Position numbers and translations under genes: made by a program
In this document: piece by piece, positions 31,701 to 39,956 of the stretch
Numbering within the stretch: position 1 is the stretch's first letter
Layout of the letters: every line of letters begins with the position of its first letter
Source: an uncultured Bacteroidaceae bacterium
GTDB lineage: Bacteria; Bacteroidota; Bacteroidia; Bacteroidales; Bacteroidaceae
DNA: 64,000 nt
Direction of reading: 5' to 3'
Assembly: GCA_934426255.1 (NCBI GenBank)
Contig: CAKRYD010000008.1
Span: 1-64,000 of the forward strand
Notes under the pieces: model-generated
What the model was told of the DNA's origin: nothing
Databases searched by the model: none
What the model saw: the letters and a program-made list of their open reading frames with translations, nothing else

Positions 31701-34117
31701 CAGGTATCTCGTGGAATCTCACCGAATTCCAGCTCTACGGACGCGGAAGTGCAGCTCTTGTCAACAGCATTCCCGGCATGAAAGAAGCCGCAGAAAAGCT
31801 GAAAGCAGTGCTCGACGTAGACAACAACCTGGACGAAACAGCCTACACACAGCAAACCATCGAAGAGCTCCAGAACGCACTTGCAGGAGTCAAGGCCCTC
31901 TATGTTGACCGTACGCAACTGGCAAGCATGATGGACACACTCGTGCGCAAAGGACGCAAGCTCTACAGCAGCGTAGTAGGTTCGCGCCTTATATATAAGG
32001 AAGACCAGATGAGTGCCAACAGCTCGCAACCCAGCCAGGGCGGCTCACTCGCCAACCTGATTGACGACAACTACAACACTGTATTCCACAGTATATGGTA
32101 CAACTCCAATGAGGACGGGCAAGACTTCGGTATGAAATCACCTAACATTACCGTGAGTGAATGGGAAGATCTCATGAACTCTAACCCTACAGCCTATCCA
32201 CATACAGGCACAGGATATCACAACTTGCAAGTTCAATTTGAGCACCCCGTAAGCAAATTCTTCTTTGAATATACGGGACGAAACAACGCAACATGGAGCG
32301 ATTCTCCCACACAGATAGCTATCTTTGCCACTAACGATGACCAGCTCGGTGCCAGCACCGACAATGCCGACCAAGACTCGTGGGACAGCATTACCGAACT
32401 GAACGAAGGTGCCAAAGCCAACAGCGCACTGGCATACTTCCGCTCCGACAACATAGACCTGGGCAAAGAATACAAGTATGTACGGTTGGTTGTTAAACGT
32501 ACCACCAACTCCAGCCGTCCTGAAAGCGAGGCCGACCGCATCAACCGCTTGTTCCGTTCACCCGAAGTGACCGGCATCACATGGAATGCTTCAGAATTCC
32601 AGATGTACGAACTCGGCGACAGAGCACAGGTGAACTACGTTGACGGCATGAAAGAAGCCGCCGACAAGCTCTATCAGGAAATAGCAGCGACGGAAAACCT
32701 CAAAGACCAGGAATTGTCGATGAAAGCATATCAGGGACTCAAGAATGCCGTCAACGACGTGCTGGCCCTCTATGCCGACAATGCAGCCCTGAAGATTAAA
32801 CTCGGCGAAATCGAAGACGAACTGGCCGAAGCCGAAGTAGACCCATCCAAGGTTGCCTATGCACCCGACCAGAATGTCATTGATGAACTGCAGACAGCTC
32901 ACGACAATGTGCAGAACAGTGTAAGTGACAAACCGACAAAGGCCGAGATAGACGGACTTATCGAAACCCTTGAAAAGGCTCGCGAAACCTATGTTTCCAA
33001 GCTGAACACCGTACAGCCCGACAAGTGGTACTATATCACCTGCGCATCTGAAGGCTTCTACTCTGACGGCGTGGCTCTCTACATGAACACAGCTAACAAT
33101 GGTGACGTGATCAACTGGAAAGGCGCAGACGATGCACAGCCCTACGAGGGACAGGCTTCTGCCATGTGGCGCTTCGTGCCCATAGAAGGCAAGACGGGCG
33201 AATATGCCATCCAGAACTTCTTGACGACACACTACATAGGAGCCTATCGCGGCAAAGGCGATACCAACCGTCCGCTGATATGCAATGCCGACACTGCCGC
33301 ATATATCGTCAAATATATCTCCAAAGGCAAGGTGGCTATCATCTCACAAGAAGAAAGCAACACCGAACCCTGTGGCTTCCATGCACAAGAAGGTGACAAA
33401 CTGCTCGTGTCCTGGTCGACCAATTCGGCAGCTTCTGAATGGGCTCTCACCGAAATCGAAGATGACATGGCTTCTATCTATATGCCGCAAAACAGCATGC
33501 AGCTACTTACATTGCCATTCAACATGGAGGAAGAAGGTGCTACCTTGGCAGACCTGAACCCTGACGTGACAACCTACACGCTGAAGAACCTTACCATCGA
33601 TGAGGAAGGCAAGACCATCGTTGAACTGACAAAAAAGAACACATTCAAGGCAGGTGAGCCGTTTATCATTACCGTAGGCAACTACGAGGAGTATGACAGC
33701 AGCATCAGCGAATCCATGCCGATAGTATTCCCGCGCTACAATGACCTGTTCACCGAAGCTCTTACCGTAAACGGATTAGTAGGTACGTTCGACAAGATTG
33801 CACTCAACAAAAAGCGCATGGGCTATGTAACATACGACGGAATCCACTTGACGACAAGCAGCACTGTAATCAACGGCCTGAGCGGATATATCAACCCGAC
33901 ATTGGTTGAACCGCAGGAAGGTGAGACAGACCTGCAAATCGTAATCAACGGTAAGATTGATGCCATCAAGACTGTTGAAGCAGTGAAGAGCACCATCGTG
34001 AATGTCTACACCATAGACGGCAAACTCGTAAGACGCAATGTAAAGACTTCGGAAGCAACCAAAGGCTTGAAGAAAGGACTCTACATTGTAGGCAAAAAGA
34101 AAGTTGCCGTTAAGTAA
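28790..34117 (+). CDS. Giant secreted protein with four discoidin (F5/8 type C)-like repeats
   Basis: A 1775-residue exported protein (signal MRKYLMMLTLLMLSSFSLNA). Four related domains at about 55-232, 498-675, 765-985 and 1070-1275 share LIDGN or LIDDN, FHS.W, GYHNLQ, YIGRNN, ATNDDELG, YKYIRFVVK and SPDITGITFN..EFQLY, the pattern of F5/8 type C carbohydrate-binding modules. Helical linkers separate them. A beta-trefoil-like part lies at about 315-450 and another at 1410-1555 (KWYYITCASEGFYSDGVAL). The end (VNVYTIDGKLVRRN... KKGLYIVGKKKVAVK) resembles a type IX secretion tail. No catalytic domain is recognised, so it is probably an adhesin or glycan-binding surface protein. Single gene with its own promoter and terminator. 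Confidence 0.85.
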   Translation: MRKYLMMLTLLMLSSFSLNAIESHASKAPAPEDKVYTWSMDEPLLTRVLNDGTGQIVSNAQSGGDESPGDNSNYENLIDGNIETLFHSVWSTDFAADEAPKTGTGYHNLQVRLDEAVDVFFFRYIGRNNDTYHDNPTHIVIYATNDDELGASPKYDVSPNDKWQFITELKEGFPTNAAGLYTSPAIVMNEAYKYIRFVVKNTNTCNTVSWRMFTYPDITGVTFNVSEFQLYPGHEVTEPSQLLQVLVDKIKDEGLSIVAGTDPGYYPQDKAEAYHTAYNKAEDALLTGDGDMAAIYEELTKTYNEAKESLIGMTSGYYNFISAYAGFEEQQETRMCMQAATQSTLRWRAYNEKDAYSLFKVTDLGDGTFTVQSVATQEYLSTTPGTATVQKTAVESTPQIFTSVGTQQWLIANTENPLGYTVDGVSGGAAKTGNIVTWTGGVNTTSSWYVHKITDESLIKEIEASAENQIAADLLNELVKSSKATRQLANDYIALLKDGDQISGNANSPSDGGPFSFLIDGNINTCVHSEWKAEWAAPQIEGKGWHNLQFDLRTQVNKIKFNYIGRNNTSGWTDSPNYISIYATNDDELAKSTAAADSTLWTLITDLTKANTDFPANVAAAKFESDVIDLGSDYRYLRFVVKNTTCVDGGNRSNAFASPSVTGITFNLSELQIYNGIPAQTSEYYTVEGMKEACDHYDELVKAAAEKIANLTATTADVAALEAAVEKIKELYVDRTVIKEEMVKTLKEANTIYNDVVSYKMITNAANNEGGQVSVNSTNGKALSYLIDGDSEDGEAIFHSQWADGDAASMKDKDMTEDKWKEYNEKNGGTGIGYHNIQFRLNVPESKFNFMFITRNSGTWSDTPNYIKILATNDEQLGASTDNADESKWDEIVTMADKSYYKETYNRELPDNVVDTKFPTRGASHVTYNSSDIDMGKDYKYIRFVVLGTNNADLDGQDRNINRVFNSPDITGISWNLTEFQLYGRGSAALVNSIPGMKEAAEKLKAVLDVDNNLDETAYTQQTIEELQNALAGVKALYVDRTQLASMMDTLVRKGRKLYSSVVGSRLIYKEDQMSANSSQPSQGGSLANLIDDNYNTVFHSIWYNSNEDGQDFGMKSPNITVSEWEDLMNSNPTAYPHTGTGYHNLQVQFEHPVSKFFFEYTGRNNATWSDSPTQIAIFATNDDQLGASTDNADQDSWDSITELNEGAKANSALAYFRSDNIDLGKEYKYVRLVVKRTTNSSRPESEADRINRLFRSPEVTGITWNASEFQMYELGDRAQVNYVDGMKEAADKLYQEIAATENLKDQELSMKAYQGLKNAVNDVLALYADNAALKIKLGEIEDELAEAEVDPSKVAYAPDQNVIDELQTAHDNVQNSVSDKPTKAEIDGLIETLEKARETYVSKLNTVQPDKWYYITCASEGFYSDGVALYMNTANNGDVINWKGADDAQPYEGQASAMWRFVPIEGKTGEYAIQNFLTTHYIGAYRGKGDTNRPLICNADTAAYIVKYISKGKVAIISQEESNTEPCGFHAQEGDKLLVSWSTNSAASEWALTEIEDDMASIYMPQNSMQLLTLPFNMEEEGATLADLNPDVTTYTLKNLTIDEEGKTIVELTKKNTFKAGEPFIITVGNYEEYDSSISESMPIVFPRYNDLFTEALTVNGLVGTFDKIALNKKRMGYVTYDGIHLTTSSTVINGLSGYINPTLVEPQEGETDLQIVINGKIDAIKTVEAVKSTIVNVYTIDGKLVRRNVKTSEATKGLKKGLYIVGKKKVAVK

Positions 34118-34149
34118 TACTGCAAACAACGAAAGGCTAAAGCCTTACA

Positions 34150-34191
34150 AACAATAATCGGGTGTGCCAAATGGCACACCCGATTATTGTT
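34150..34191. terminator. Terminator after the discoidin-repeat gene
   Basis: Perfect inverted repeat with 19-base arms (AACAATAATCGGGTGTGCC and its complement) and a four-base loop AAAT, ending in GTTT. Confidence 0.85.
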
Positions 34192-34248
34192 TACAGCAAC
34201 AGCTATAGCATTAGAATCATTCAGCAAACTGCACTTGCCTGCATTACA

Positions 34249-34299
34249 ATAGTTCTCTGTGTGTATATCGACTGTGTCGATATACACACAGAGAACTAT
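34249..34299. terminator. Long hairpin overlapping the stop codon of the comM/yifB gene
   Basis: Perfect inverted repeat with 23-base arms (34249-34271 and 34277-34299; arm begins ATAGTTCTCTGTGTG) around the loop CTGTG. The right arm contains the TAG stop (34298..34296) of the leftward gene, so the ribosome would reach into the stem. Probably its terminator, although it lacks a T run. Confidence 0.7.
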
Positions 34300-35834
34300 T
34301 CACCCCAATTGGCACGGTCAAGGCTGCGGTAGCCTACAGCCTCTGAAACATGATATCCGGTAACCAATTCGCTACCTTCAAGGTCTGCAATAGTGCGAGC
34401 CACTTTAAGAATCTTCTCGTAAGCACGAGCCGACATACTGAATCTCTCCATTGCCATACGCAGTATGCGAATGCCGCTCTCGTCAGGTTGGGCATAAATC
34501 TGTAGCAATTTGGAACTCATTTGTGCATTGCAATAAACGTGCGGTACATGCTTGAAACGCTTGGTCTGCAATTCACGTGCTGCCATGACATTACGCCTTA
34601 TCTCGGCACTGTTTTTACCCGGAGATGCCGATGACAAATCATTGAATGAAAGCGGAACCACTTCGCACTGAATGTCTATACGGTCAAGCAATGGACCGCT
34701 TATCTTATTCATATAACGCTTTATCTGACCCGGAGAGCATTCGCAACGATGCTTGGGATCATTGTAGTAACCACACGGACAAGGGTTCATGGCGGCCACA
34801 AGCTGGAAACTGCATGGAAGCTCTATGTGATATTTGGCCCGATTGATAGATATAACTCGATCCTCCAAAGGCTGTCTGAGCGTCTCAAGTGCCGTACGGC
34901 TGAACTCGGGAAGCTCGTCAAGAAAGAGCACACCATTATGAGCCAATGATATTTCGCCCGGACGAAAAGTCGCCCCTCCACCAATCAGTGCAACGTCTGA
35001 AATGGTATGGTGGGGACTGCGAAAAGGCCGCTGCGAAATAAGAGATACTTGTGAAGGCAACATGCCGGCTACGGAATGTATTTGAGTTGTCTCTAAGCTT
35101 TCAGACAATGACAATGGCGGCAAAATGGTAGGCATACGCTTTGCCATCATTGACTTTCCGCAACCGGGACTGCCTATGAGTAGCATATTATGACCTCCGG
35201 CAGCAGCTATTTCAAACGCACGTTTCACACTTTCTTGACCGCGAACCTCACTAAAGTCTGTTTCAAAATCTGTTTGATGACAATAAAACTCTGCGCGAGT
35301 GTCAATTTCAGTCTGCTGCAACGAATCTTCGCCATTCAAGAAATCGACCACTTCAACAATATGGCGTGCTCCATAGACCTTCAGTCGATCAACTACAGCG
35401 GCCTCGCGGACATTGGCCACAGGGACTATCAAGTTCTCGAAGCCTCTCGCACGAGCCTCAATGGCAATTGGGAGGCATCCGCATATGGGACGCAGTGTCC
35501 CATCAAGCCCCAACTCTCCAAGTAAAAGCGTTTTGTCGAGCTTGTCATTGCCAACAATGCCGGCACAGACCATCATTGCTATGGCAATTGGCAAATCGTA
35601 GGACGTGCCTTCTTTTCGCAAATTGGCAGGAGCTAAATTAATAATGATAGATTGCTGCGGGTGTTTGTAGCCACTGTTGGAAATGGCACTCGTCACCCTA
35701 CTGTAACTTTCGCGTATTGCCGTATCAGGCAATCCTGATATCAGAAGCTTTTGGCCACGATAAGTATTTACCTCGATTTCAATGATGGTTGCAACCAACC
35801 CATTGACTGCTGCACTGAATAAATGTACTAACAT
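34296..35834 (-). CDS. comM: YifB/ComM family AAA+ ATPase (Mg-chelatase-like)
   Basis: A 512-residue protein. N-terminal Lon-like fold domain (about 1-175: VEVNTYRGQKLLISGLPDTAIRES in parts), then a RGQESVKRAFEIAAAGGHN linker, Walker A GSPGCGKS (221-228), Walker B LFLDELPEF (303-311) and the C-terminal Mg-chelatase-type lid. ComM of Haemophilus and Vibrio is a hexameric helicase that helps branch migration during natural transformation; the role in Bacteroidales is not tested. Length and motif order match the family. Its ATG lies nine bases after the stop of the TlpA-like lipoprotein gene, so the two are co-transcribed. Confidence 0.94.
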   Translation of the reverse strand: MLVHLFSAAVNGLVATIIEIEVNTYRGQKLLISGLPDTAIRESYSRVTSAISNSGYKHPQQSIIINLAPANLRKEGTSYDLPIAIAMMVCAGIVGNDKLDKTLLLGELGLDGTLRPICGCLPIAIEARARGFENLIVPVANVREAAVVDRLKVYGARHIVEVVDFLNGEDSLQQTEIDTRAEFYCHQTDFETDFSEVRGQESVKRAFEIAAAGGHNMLLIGSPGCGKSMMAKRMPTILPPLSLSESLETTQIHSVAGMLPSQVSLISQRPFRSPHHTISDVALIGGGATFRPGEISLAHNGVLFLDELPEFSRTALETLRQPLEDRVISINRAKYHIELPCSFQLVAAMNPCPCGYYNDPKHRCECSPGQIKRYMNKISGPLLDRIDIQCEVVPLSFNDLSSASPGKNSAEIRRNVMAARELQTKRFKHVPHVYCNAQMSSKLLQIYAQPDESGIRILRMAMERFSMSARAYEKILKVARTIADLEGSELVTGYHVSEAVGYRSLDRANWGE

Positions 35835-35843
35835 AGTAGACGT

Positions 35844-36857
35844 TTATCGTTTGAAAGCCTTCTGCAACGCCGATTCCAAATCCTTATCGTTCATATCGCG
35901 CCCTATAATGCGCCCTTGACGATTAACAAGTATATTGGAAGGTAGATAGCGCACCCCAAAAGCATGAACCAACGGAGACTGCCACGACATCCGGTCACAT
36001 ATGATATATCCGGGTATTGAGTCTGTCCTGACTCGCCGCAAGGTCTCAATTGTATCTGCGTCAAGAGAAATATTGATGACTTGCAAGCTATCAAGGTAAC
36101 GTCGCAAGACTGAGCGCTGCGTACGCATGGGATCGGTCATCTCTGAGCTCCATGTTGCCCATAGCGTAATAAGTGCATAGTGATTTTTGATAGTGGCATT
36201 GTTGACTTTCTTCCCCTCTGTGGTAACAGCTGAAAATGCAGGCAACTTGTTTCCACTACGGCAATTCAATTGCCCTGACAGCCTGCGTTGCAGCACTTGA
36301 AGCGAAGAACGTCCGGGCGCGTTACGTAACATAAGACGCATAAGCTTACTTATACGGGCATAATCAGCTTTCTCATCTGAAAGGAAATATTTCTCCAATA
36401 CAGCCATTGATGCGTAACTTGCCGGATTGTGAATGATAAATTCTTCAGCCATGCGTTTTACTTCTCCGGGTGATTTCTTTATAATAGAACGGCGAAAGTC
36501 TGAAAGAGCCTCGTTCTCATCAGAGCCGGAAATACGTGTTGAAAGCAAATTATTAGCATCACCTTTGATAGAGATTGTCTTTCCGGGAATGGCGATAATA
36601 GGCATTTGCAAGAAATTAGGGTACTGCACGGTAAGCAATACCGTATCGTATAATTCATGCGTAAAGCTGAACGAGCCATCAGATATACGAATCGTATCAA
36701 AGCTTCCCCAAGCAGGGTCTGTACTAAACACATAGAATTGCCCATCTTGCAAATGGCGAAAGCTACCTTTAACTGTAACCGAATTGCCGCCTTTGCTGCA
36801 TGCCGTGACAAGTAGGACTAATAGAGCTATAAGGCCGGAAAGAGATTTTCTCATCAT
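35844..36857 (-). CDS. TlpA-like lipoprotein with DUF4369 domain, redox motif lost
   Basis: A 337-residue protein with a lipobox (VTAC, Cys20). Residues about 25-120 fit DUF4369 (VTVKGSFRHLQDGQFYVF..., GKTISIKGD) and about 200-335 fit a thioredoxin/AhpC-TSA domain (LPAFSAVTTEGKKVN, ITLWATWSSEM 230-240, VRYLPSNILVNRQGRIIGRD). In TlpA/ResA proteins the WATWC..C motif carries the two active-site cysteines; here the place reads WATWSSEM, so disulphide chemistry is not possible at that site. It may be a structural or binding relative. Located in the leftward run between the TPR lipoprotein and comM. Confidence 0.85.
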   Translation of the reverse strand: MMRKSLSGLIALLVLLVTACSKGGNSVTVKGSFRHLQDGQFYVFSTDPAWGSFDTIRISDGSFSFTHELYDTVLLTVQYPNFLQMPIIAIPGKTISIKGDANNLLSTRISGSDENEALSDFRRSIIKKSPGEVKRMAEEFIIHNPASYASMAVLEKYFLSDEKADYARISKLMRLMLRNAPGRSSLQVLQRRLSGQLNCRSGNKLPAFSAVTTEGKKVNNATIKNHYALITLWATWSSEMTDPMRTQRSVLRRYLDSLQVINISLDADTIETLRRVRTDSIPGYIICDRMSWQSPLVHAFGVRYLPSNILVNRQGRIIGRDMNDKDLESALQKAFKR

Positions 36858-36875
36858 GGTGTGACGGTGTTAAAC

Positions 36876-36912
36876 AATAAGGTCCGCTCTTTTTCTGAGC
36901 GGACCTTTTATT
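36876..36912 (-). terminator. Terminator after the TPR lipoprotein gene
   Basis: AAGGTCCGCTC (36879-36889) pairs with GAGCGGACCTT (36897-36907) around a TTTTTCT loop. AT-rich flanks pair further. It separates the TPR lipoprotein gene from the next leftward gene. Confidence 0.75.
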
Positions 36913-36945
36913 GTAAGCGGTTTTCCGCTTGATTCCTCAATTTAG

Positions 36946-38652
36946 TTATTTGCTCGTCAATGTTTTGAACGTAGCATCATTCTGAAGCTTTGCAAACTCC
37001 AAGTCCTTAGAAGCATAGTCGGCCAAAGTGGCATCCTTTGCTATTGCATCACGCAGGTTGTCGATAACCAAGCTGTTGTTGTTAGTGCGAGCTGCTATGA
37101 TAGCTTTCAGGTAACTTGTCATGGCATCTTTCTTCTGTACGGCTGCCAATGTCTCTGCACCCTTCATGTAATCCTTTGCAAGTATTTGTGCCAAGGCTGC
37201 ACTGTTGCTCTTCGTATTGCCGAATGATTTAACAGCCTGTGCATAATTACCCTGCTTCAAATACATATTTCCAAGAGCTTCATTCAAAGCTGCACTACCA
37301 CTGCCTTTCGACAAGTAGGTTTGGGCAGTTGCAAGATCGTTCTCCAGCAGTGAAATCAAGCCAAGGTTTACATTAGGTTCTGCAGCATTAGCCTTTACAG
37401 ACAATGCTTTCTTCAAGTAGTCTTTGGCTTCACTATACTTACCATTGGCATAGGCCATTGTAGCCAAGTCATTGTAAGCACGATAATCATTGGGATAAAC
37501 CTGAGTAGTTTTCTTGTAGATGTCTTCCTTTTCATTAGCTTTGTCAGTCAGCGTAGCATTGTAGAGCAACTCTTCAACGCTCAACTTGGTGGCATCAGAT
37601 TTGAATTGTGCCTGTATTTCTTCGTCGCTACGACCAATCAAATTATAGTTGATTGTCATGCGAGAACGGCGCAGTTGCGGAAGAATCTCTTTGGCCAAGT
37701 CAGTGAATGCGGCAGACAAGTTGCGTATTTGGTGCTCACGTTCTTCTGGATCCTGATACATAGAAAGGACACGCAAGATAACTTCCTTGTCTTGCATATT
37801 GGATTGAGAAACCAATTCTTTAAAGCCGTCCCAGTCTTCTGCGGTATATTTTGTATCCACATTAGCATCCAAACGTACTTTCTTGAGTTGGTCCTTAACA
37901 TATTTATCCGTTGATTTCTGACGGTTCTTAGCCACTTGAGTATTCAGCTTCATACCACCATCAGGTGATGCATATGCCGAGATTTCGATATTTTCCAAAG
38001 CCTTGCGTTCTTCATCAGCCTGAATATCCTTTAATGTTTGGATGAACTGCTGAACAGAAACTCCTTTCAATTCACTGTTTCTGATCTTAGCTTGCTGAAT
38101 CAAGAACTTGATGCTTGCTTCTTGTTTCTGTTTGATTACATGCTGATAAGCATCGGGTGCAAAAGCAGTTCCGGCACTCTTCAGTGTGCGATTAACCAAT
38201 TCGGACGTAGAGATTACGCCTTCGCCGATCTTTACATCGGGGATCTTGACTGTTTTCTTGCCTTTCTTTGCATTGAAAGTCAGGTACAAGTCACTTTTCT
38301 CCATCTCTGGAACATACTTGAAGTTGGCCTTCATTGTGTAGTTACCTCCTACACGGTAGGAAATGGTTTGAGCATTACCTTCCACCTTTTCTCCTTGGAA
38401 CGTGGCCGGTTCACTTTGAGCACTTCCTCCTTGCCATTTCAATACGGGAGTAACAGTTACTGTAGCCTTTTTCTTCATATATTTCTGAGGAAAACGGCCA
38501 TTAATGGTTACAGGAACCTGACCGCCCACAGATTCAAGCGGAGAGGGATTGATAGAAAAATTGTCTGATGACAATGCGCCCATCTTGCTGCATGAAGTTG
38601 TAAGCATAGCTGCAGCAGCTAATGTCAGCGTCAAGTACAATTTACTTTGCAT
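36946..38652 (-). CDS. Lipoprotein with OmpA-like and TPR regions
   Basis: A 568-residue protein with a lipobox (LTTSC, Cys21). After a beta-rich N-terminal domain (about 30-150) there is a segment about 160-350 with IEISAYASPDGGMKLNTQVAKNRQ (in parts), which recalls the peptidoglycan-binding OmpA motif, and then repeated helical pairs of the tetratricopeptide type (about 375-540: YRAYNDLATMAYANGKYSEAKDYLKKAL, AALNEALGNMYLKQGNYAQAVKSFG, in parts). Proteins of this build are frequent and often abundant in Bacteroidales outer membranes. A role in envelope integrity or as a scaffold is an inference. Single gene with promoter and terminator. Confidence 0.8.
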   Translation of the reverse strand: MQSKLYLTLTLAAAAMLTTSCSKMGALSSDNFSINPSPLESVGGQVPVTINGRFPQKYMKKKATVTVTPVLKWQGGSAQSEPATFQGEKVEGNAQTISYRVGGNYTMKANFKYVPEMEKSDLYLTFNAKKGKKTVKIPDVKIGEGVISTSELVNRTLKSAGTAFAPDAYQHVIKQKQEASIKFLIQQAKIRNSELKGVSVQQFIQTLKDIQADEERKALENIEISAYASPDGGMKLNTQVAKNRQKSTDKYVKDQLKKVRLDANVDTKYTAEDWDGFKELVSQSNMQDKEVILRVLSMYQDPEEREHQIRNLSAAFTDLAKEILPQLRRSRMTINYNLIGRSDEEIQAQFKSDATKLSVEELLYNATLTDKANEKEDIYKKTTQVYPNDYRAYNDLATMAYANGKYSEAKDYLKKALSVKANAAEPNVNLGLISLLENDLATAQTYLSKGSGSAALNEALGNMYLKQGNYAQAVKSFGNTKSNSAALAQILAKDYMKGAETLAAVQKKDAMTSYLKAIIAARTNNNSLVIDNLRDAIAKDATLADYASKDLEFAKLQNDATFKTLTSK

Positions 38653-38683
38653 AGATTAAAACATTTAGCGTTTAACTTTGGGG

Positions 38684-38691
38684 CAAAGTTA
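38684..38691 (-). promoter_or_regulatory. Promoter -7 element of the TPR lipoprotein gene
   Basis: TAACTTTG on the minus strand, with TTG at about 17-18 bases upstream (38711..38709). Leader of about 25-30 bases. Confidence 0.6.
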
Positions 38692-38804
38692 CACAAAATC
38701 ATTAGACAAGTGCGTCATTTTCGCGTTTATTTTGTCACATTTTTCTGAAAACATGCGGCTTTACGAGGAAAATGGCAATTCCACTGACCAAAGAGCTATG
38801 TATA

Positions 38805-39455
38805 TTAGTTTGCAGGTGGTTGCTTCTGCTGTGACTTTACCCGTATAAGGGTCAAGCCGTCGCGTAGTGGCAGAATCACTTTTTCCACCCGTTTGTCTTG
38901 CGCGACAAAATCGTTAAATGCACGTATTCCTTGTGTTTGTGCGTCATGATCGTATTTAGAATCTACGACATGTCCATCCCACAGCGTATTGTCTGCCAAT
39001 ATGAATCCGCCATCTTCAAGTATCTCTAACGCCATTTCGTAGTATTCTATATACTGACGTTTGTTACCGTCTATAAATACCATGTCGAAACGCTCGCTTT
39101 TGTCCAATTCCGTTAATACATCCCCTATCCTAAATTCGACATGTTCGGCCCATGGTGATTGCTCCAAGCGCGTTCGGGTGAAGTCTTCCAGTTCGTCATT
39201 TATCTCGTAAGTGACTATCTTTCCATTGTCAGTTAAGGCCGAAGCCATGCAGAGTGCAGAATAACCTGTATAGGTCCCAATCTCCAATATGCGGTGCGGA
39301 CGTATCATCTGTACCACCATTCTCAAAAAGCACCCTTGCAGATGCCCGGAAGCCATGTGGGAGCGAACAAGATAAATGTTGGTTTCCCTGTACAGGCGAG
39401 TCATATAGGGATTCTCTTCGTCTATGTGAGACAGTATATAGTCTTCCAAATCCAT
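38805..39455 (-). CDS. O-methyltransferase (caffeoyl-CoA type)
   Basis: A 216-residue SAM-dependent O-methyltransferase of the class that includes catechol and caffeoyl-CoA methyltransferases and bacterial YrrM. Seen: HRILEIGTYTGYSALCMASAL (about 54-74, motif I), IVTYEINDELEDF (motif post I), FDMVFIDGNKRQYIEYYEMAL (about 124-144, metal-binding Asp) and GGFILADNTLWDGHVVD (about 149-165). The acceptor is unknown; some relatives methylate tRNA wobble hydroxyuridine (TrmR), others small phenols. It lies 17 bases after aroQ on the same strand and is probably co-transcribed. Confidence 0.92.
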   Translation of the reverse strand: MDLEDYILSHIDEENPYMTRLYRETNIYLVRSHMASGHLQGCFLRMVVQMIRPHRILEIGTYTGYSALCMASALTDNGKIVTYEINDELEDFTRTRLEQSPWAEHVEFRIGDVLTELDKSERFDMVFIDGNKRQYIEYYEMALEILEDGGFILADNTLWDGHVVDSKYDHDAQTQGIRAFNDFVAQDKRVEKVILPLRDGLTLIRVKSQQKQPPAN

Positions 39456-39472
39456 GCCGGCAGAATAGCGTC

Positions 39473-39904
39473 TCAGCTTTGTTTCTTGTAGTCTGCAAGT
39501 GCTTCGATTGCAAGGCGGTAGCCATTCATTCCAAAGCCGCAGATAACTCCTTTGCAGGCGGGAGATATCATGGAGTGGTGGCGAAATGCTTCGCGCTGGA
39601 AGACGTTTGATATATGCAGCTCCACCACAGGTGTCGTAATGGAACGGATGGCATCATGAAGCGCTACGGATGTATGCGTGTAGGCACCTGCATTAAGGAT
39701 GATGCCATCATAGCTAAACCCTACCTCGTGTATCTTATCAATCAGGAACCCCTCCACGTTACTTTGGAAGTAATCGATTTGTATCTCAGGGTAAGCTGCC
39801 CGCAATTGGCTCAGGCAGGTATCAAAGCCCTCGCTACCATAAATCTCGGGTTCGCGCACACCAAGCAGGTTCAGGTTGGGACCGTTAATTATTTGTATTC
39901 TCAT
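39473..39904 (-). CDS. aroQ: Type II 3-dehydroquinate dehydratase
   Basis: A 143-residue dodecameric enzyme of the shikimate pathway that removes water from 3-dehydroquinate. Seen: INGPNLNLLGVREPEIYG (6-23) with Arg17 and Tyr22 on the mobile lid, FQSNVEGFLIDKIHE, LNAGAYTHTSVALHDAI (70-86) and ELHISNVFQREAFRHHS (95-111) with catalytic His97. Length typical. The start at 39904 is chosen; the frame upstream runs into the xerD promoter. Co-transcribed with the O-methyltransferase. Confidence 0.96.
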   Translation of the reverse strand: MRIQIINGPNLNLLGVREPEIYGSEGFDTCLSQLRAAYPEIQIDYFQSNVEGFLIDKIHEVGFSYDGIILNAGAYTHTSVALHDAIRSITTPVVELHISNVFQREAFRHHSMISPACKGVICGFGMNGYRLAIEALADYKKQS

Positions 39905-39928
39905 AGATGCTATTCTTTCCGATTTTGC

Positions 39929-39956
39929 TACTTTTGCTCCATTAGTGGCAAAGTTA
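39929..39956. promoter_or_regulatory. Face-to-face promoters of xerD and aroQ
   Basis: TACTTTTG on the plus strand (39929-39936) serves xerD and TAACTTTG on the minus strand (39956..39949) serves aroQ. The two -7 boxes face each other 12 bases apart, so both predicted start points fall near 39942. The aroQ -7 box touches the first base of the xerD start codon. Confidence 0.55.

Noticed and set aside
35844..36857. Pseudogene call for the TlpA-like lipoprotein
   Set aside because: Reading frame, signal, lipobox and fold motifs are intact; only the two cysteines are replaced.
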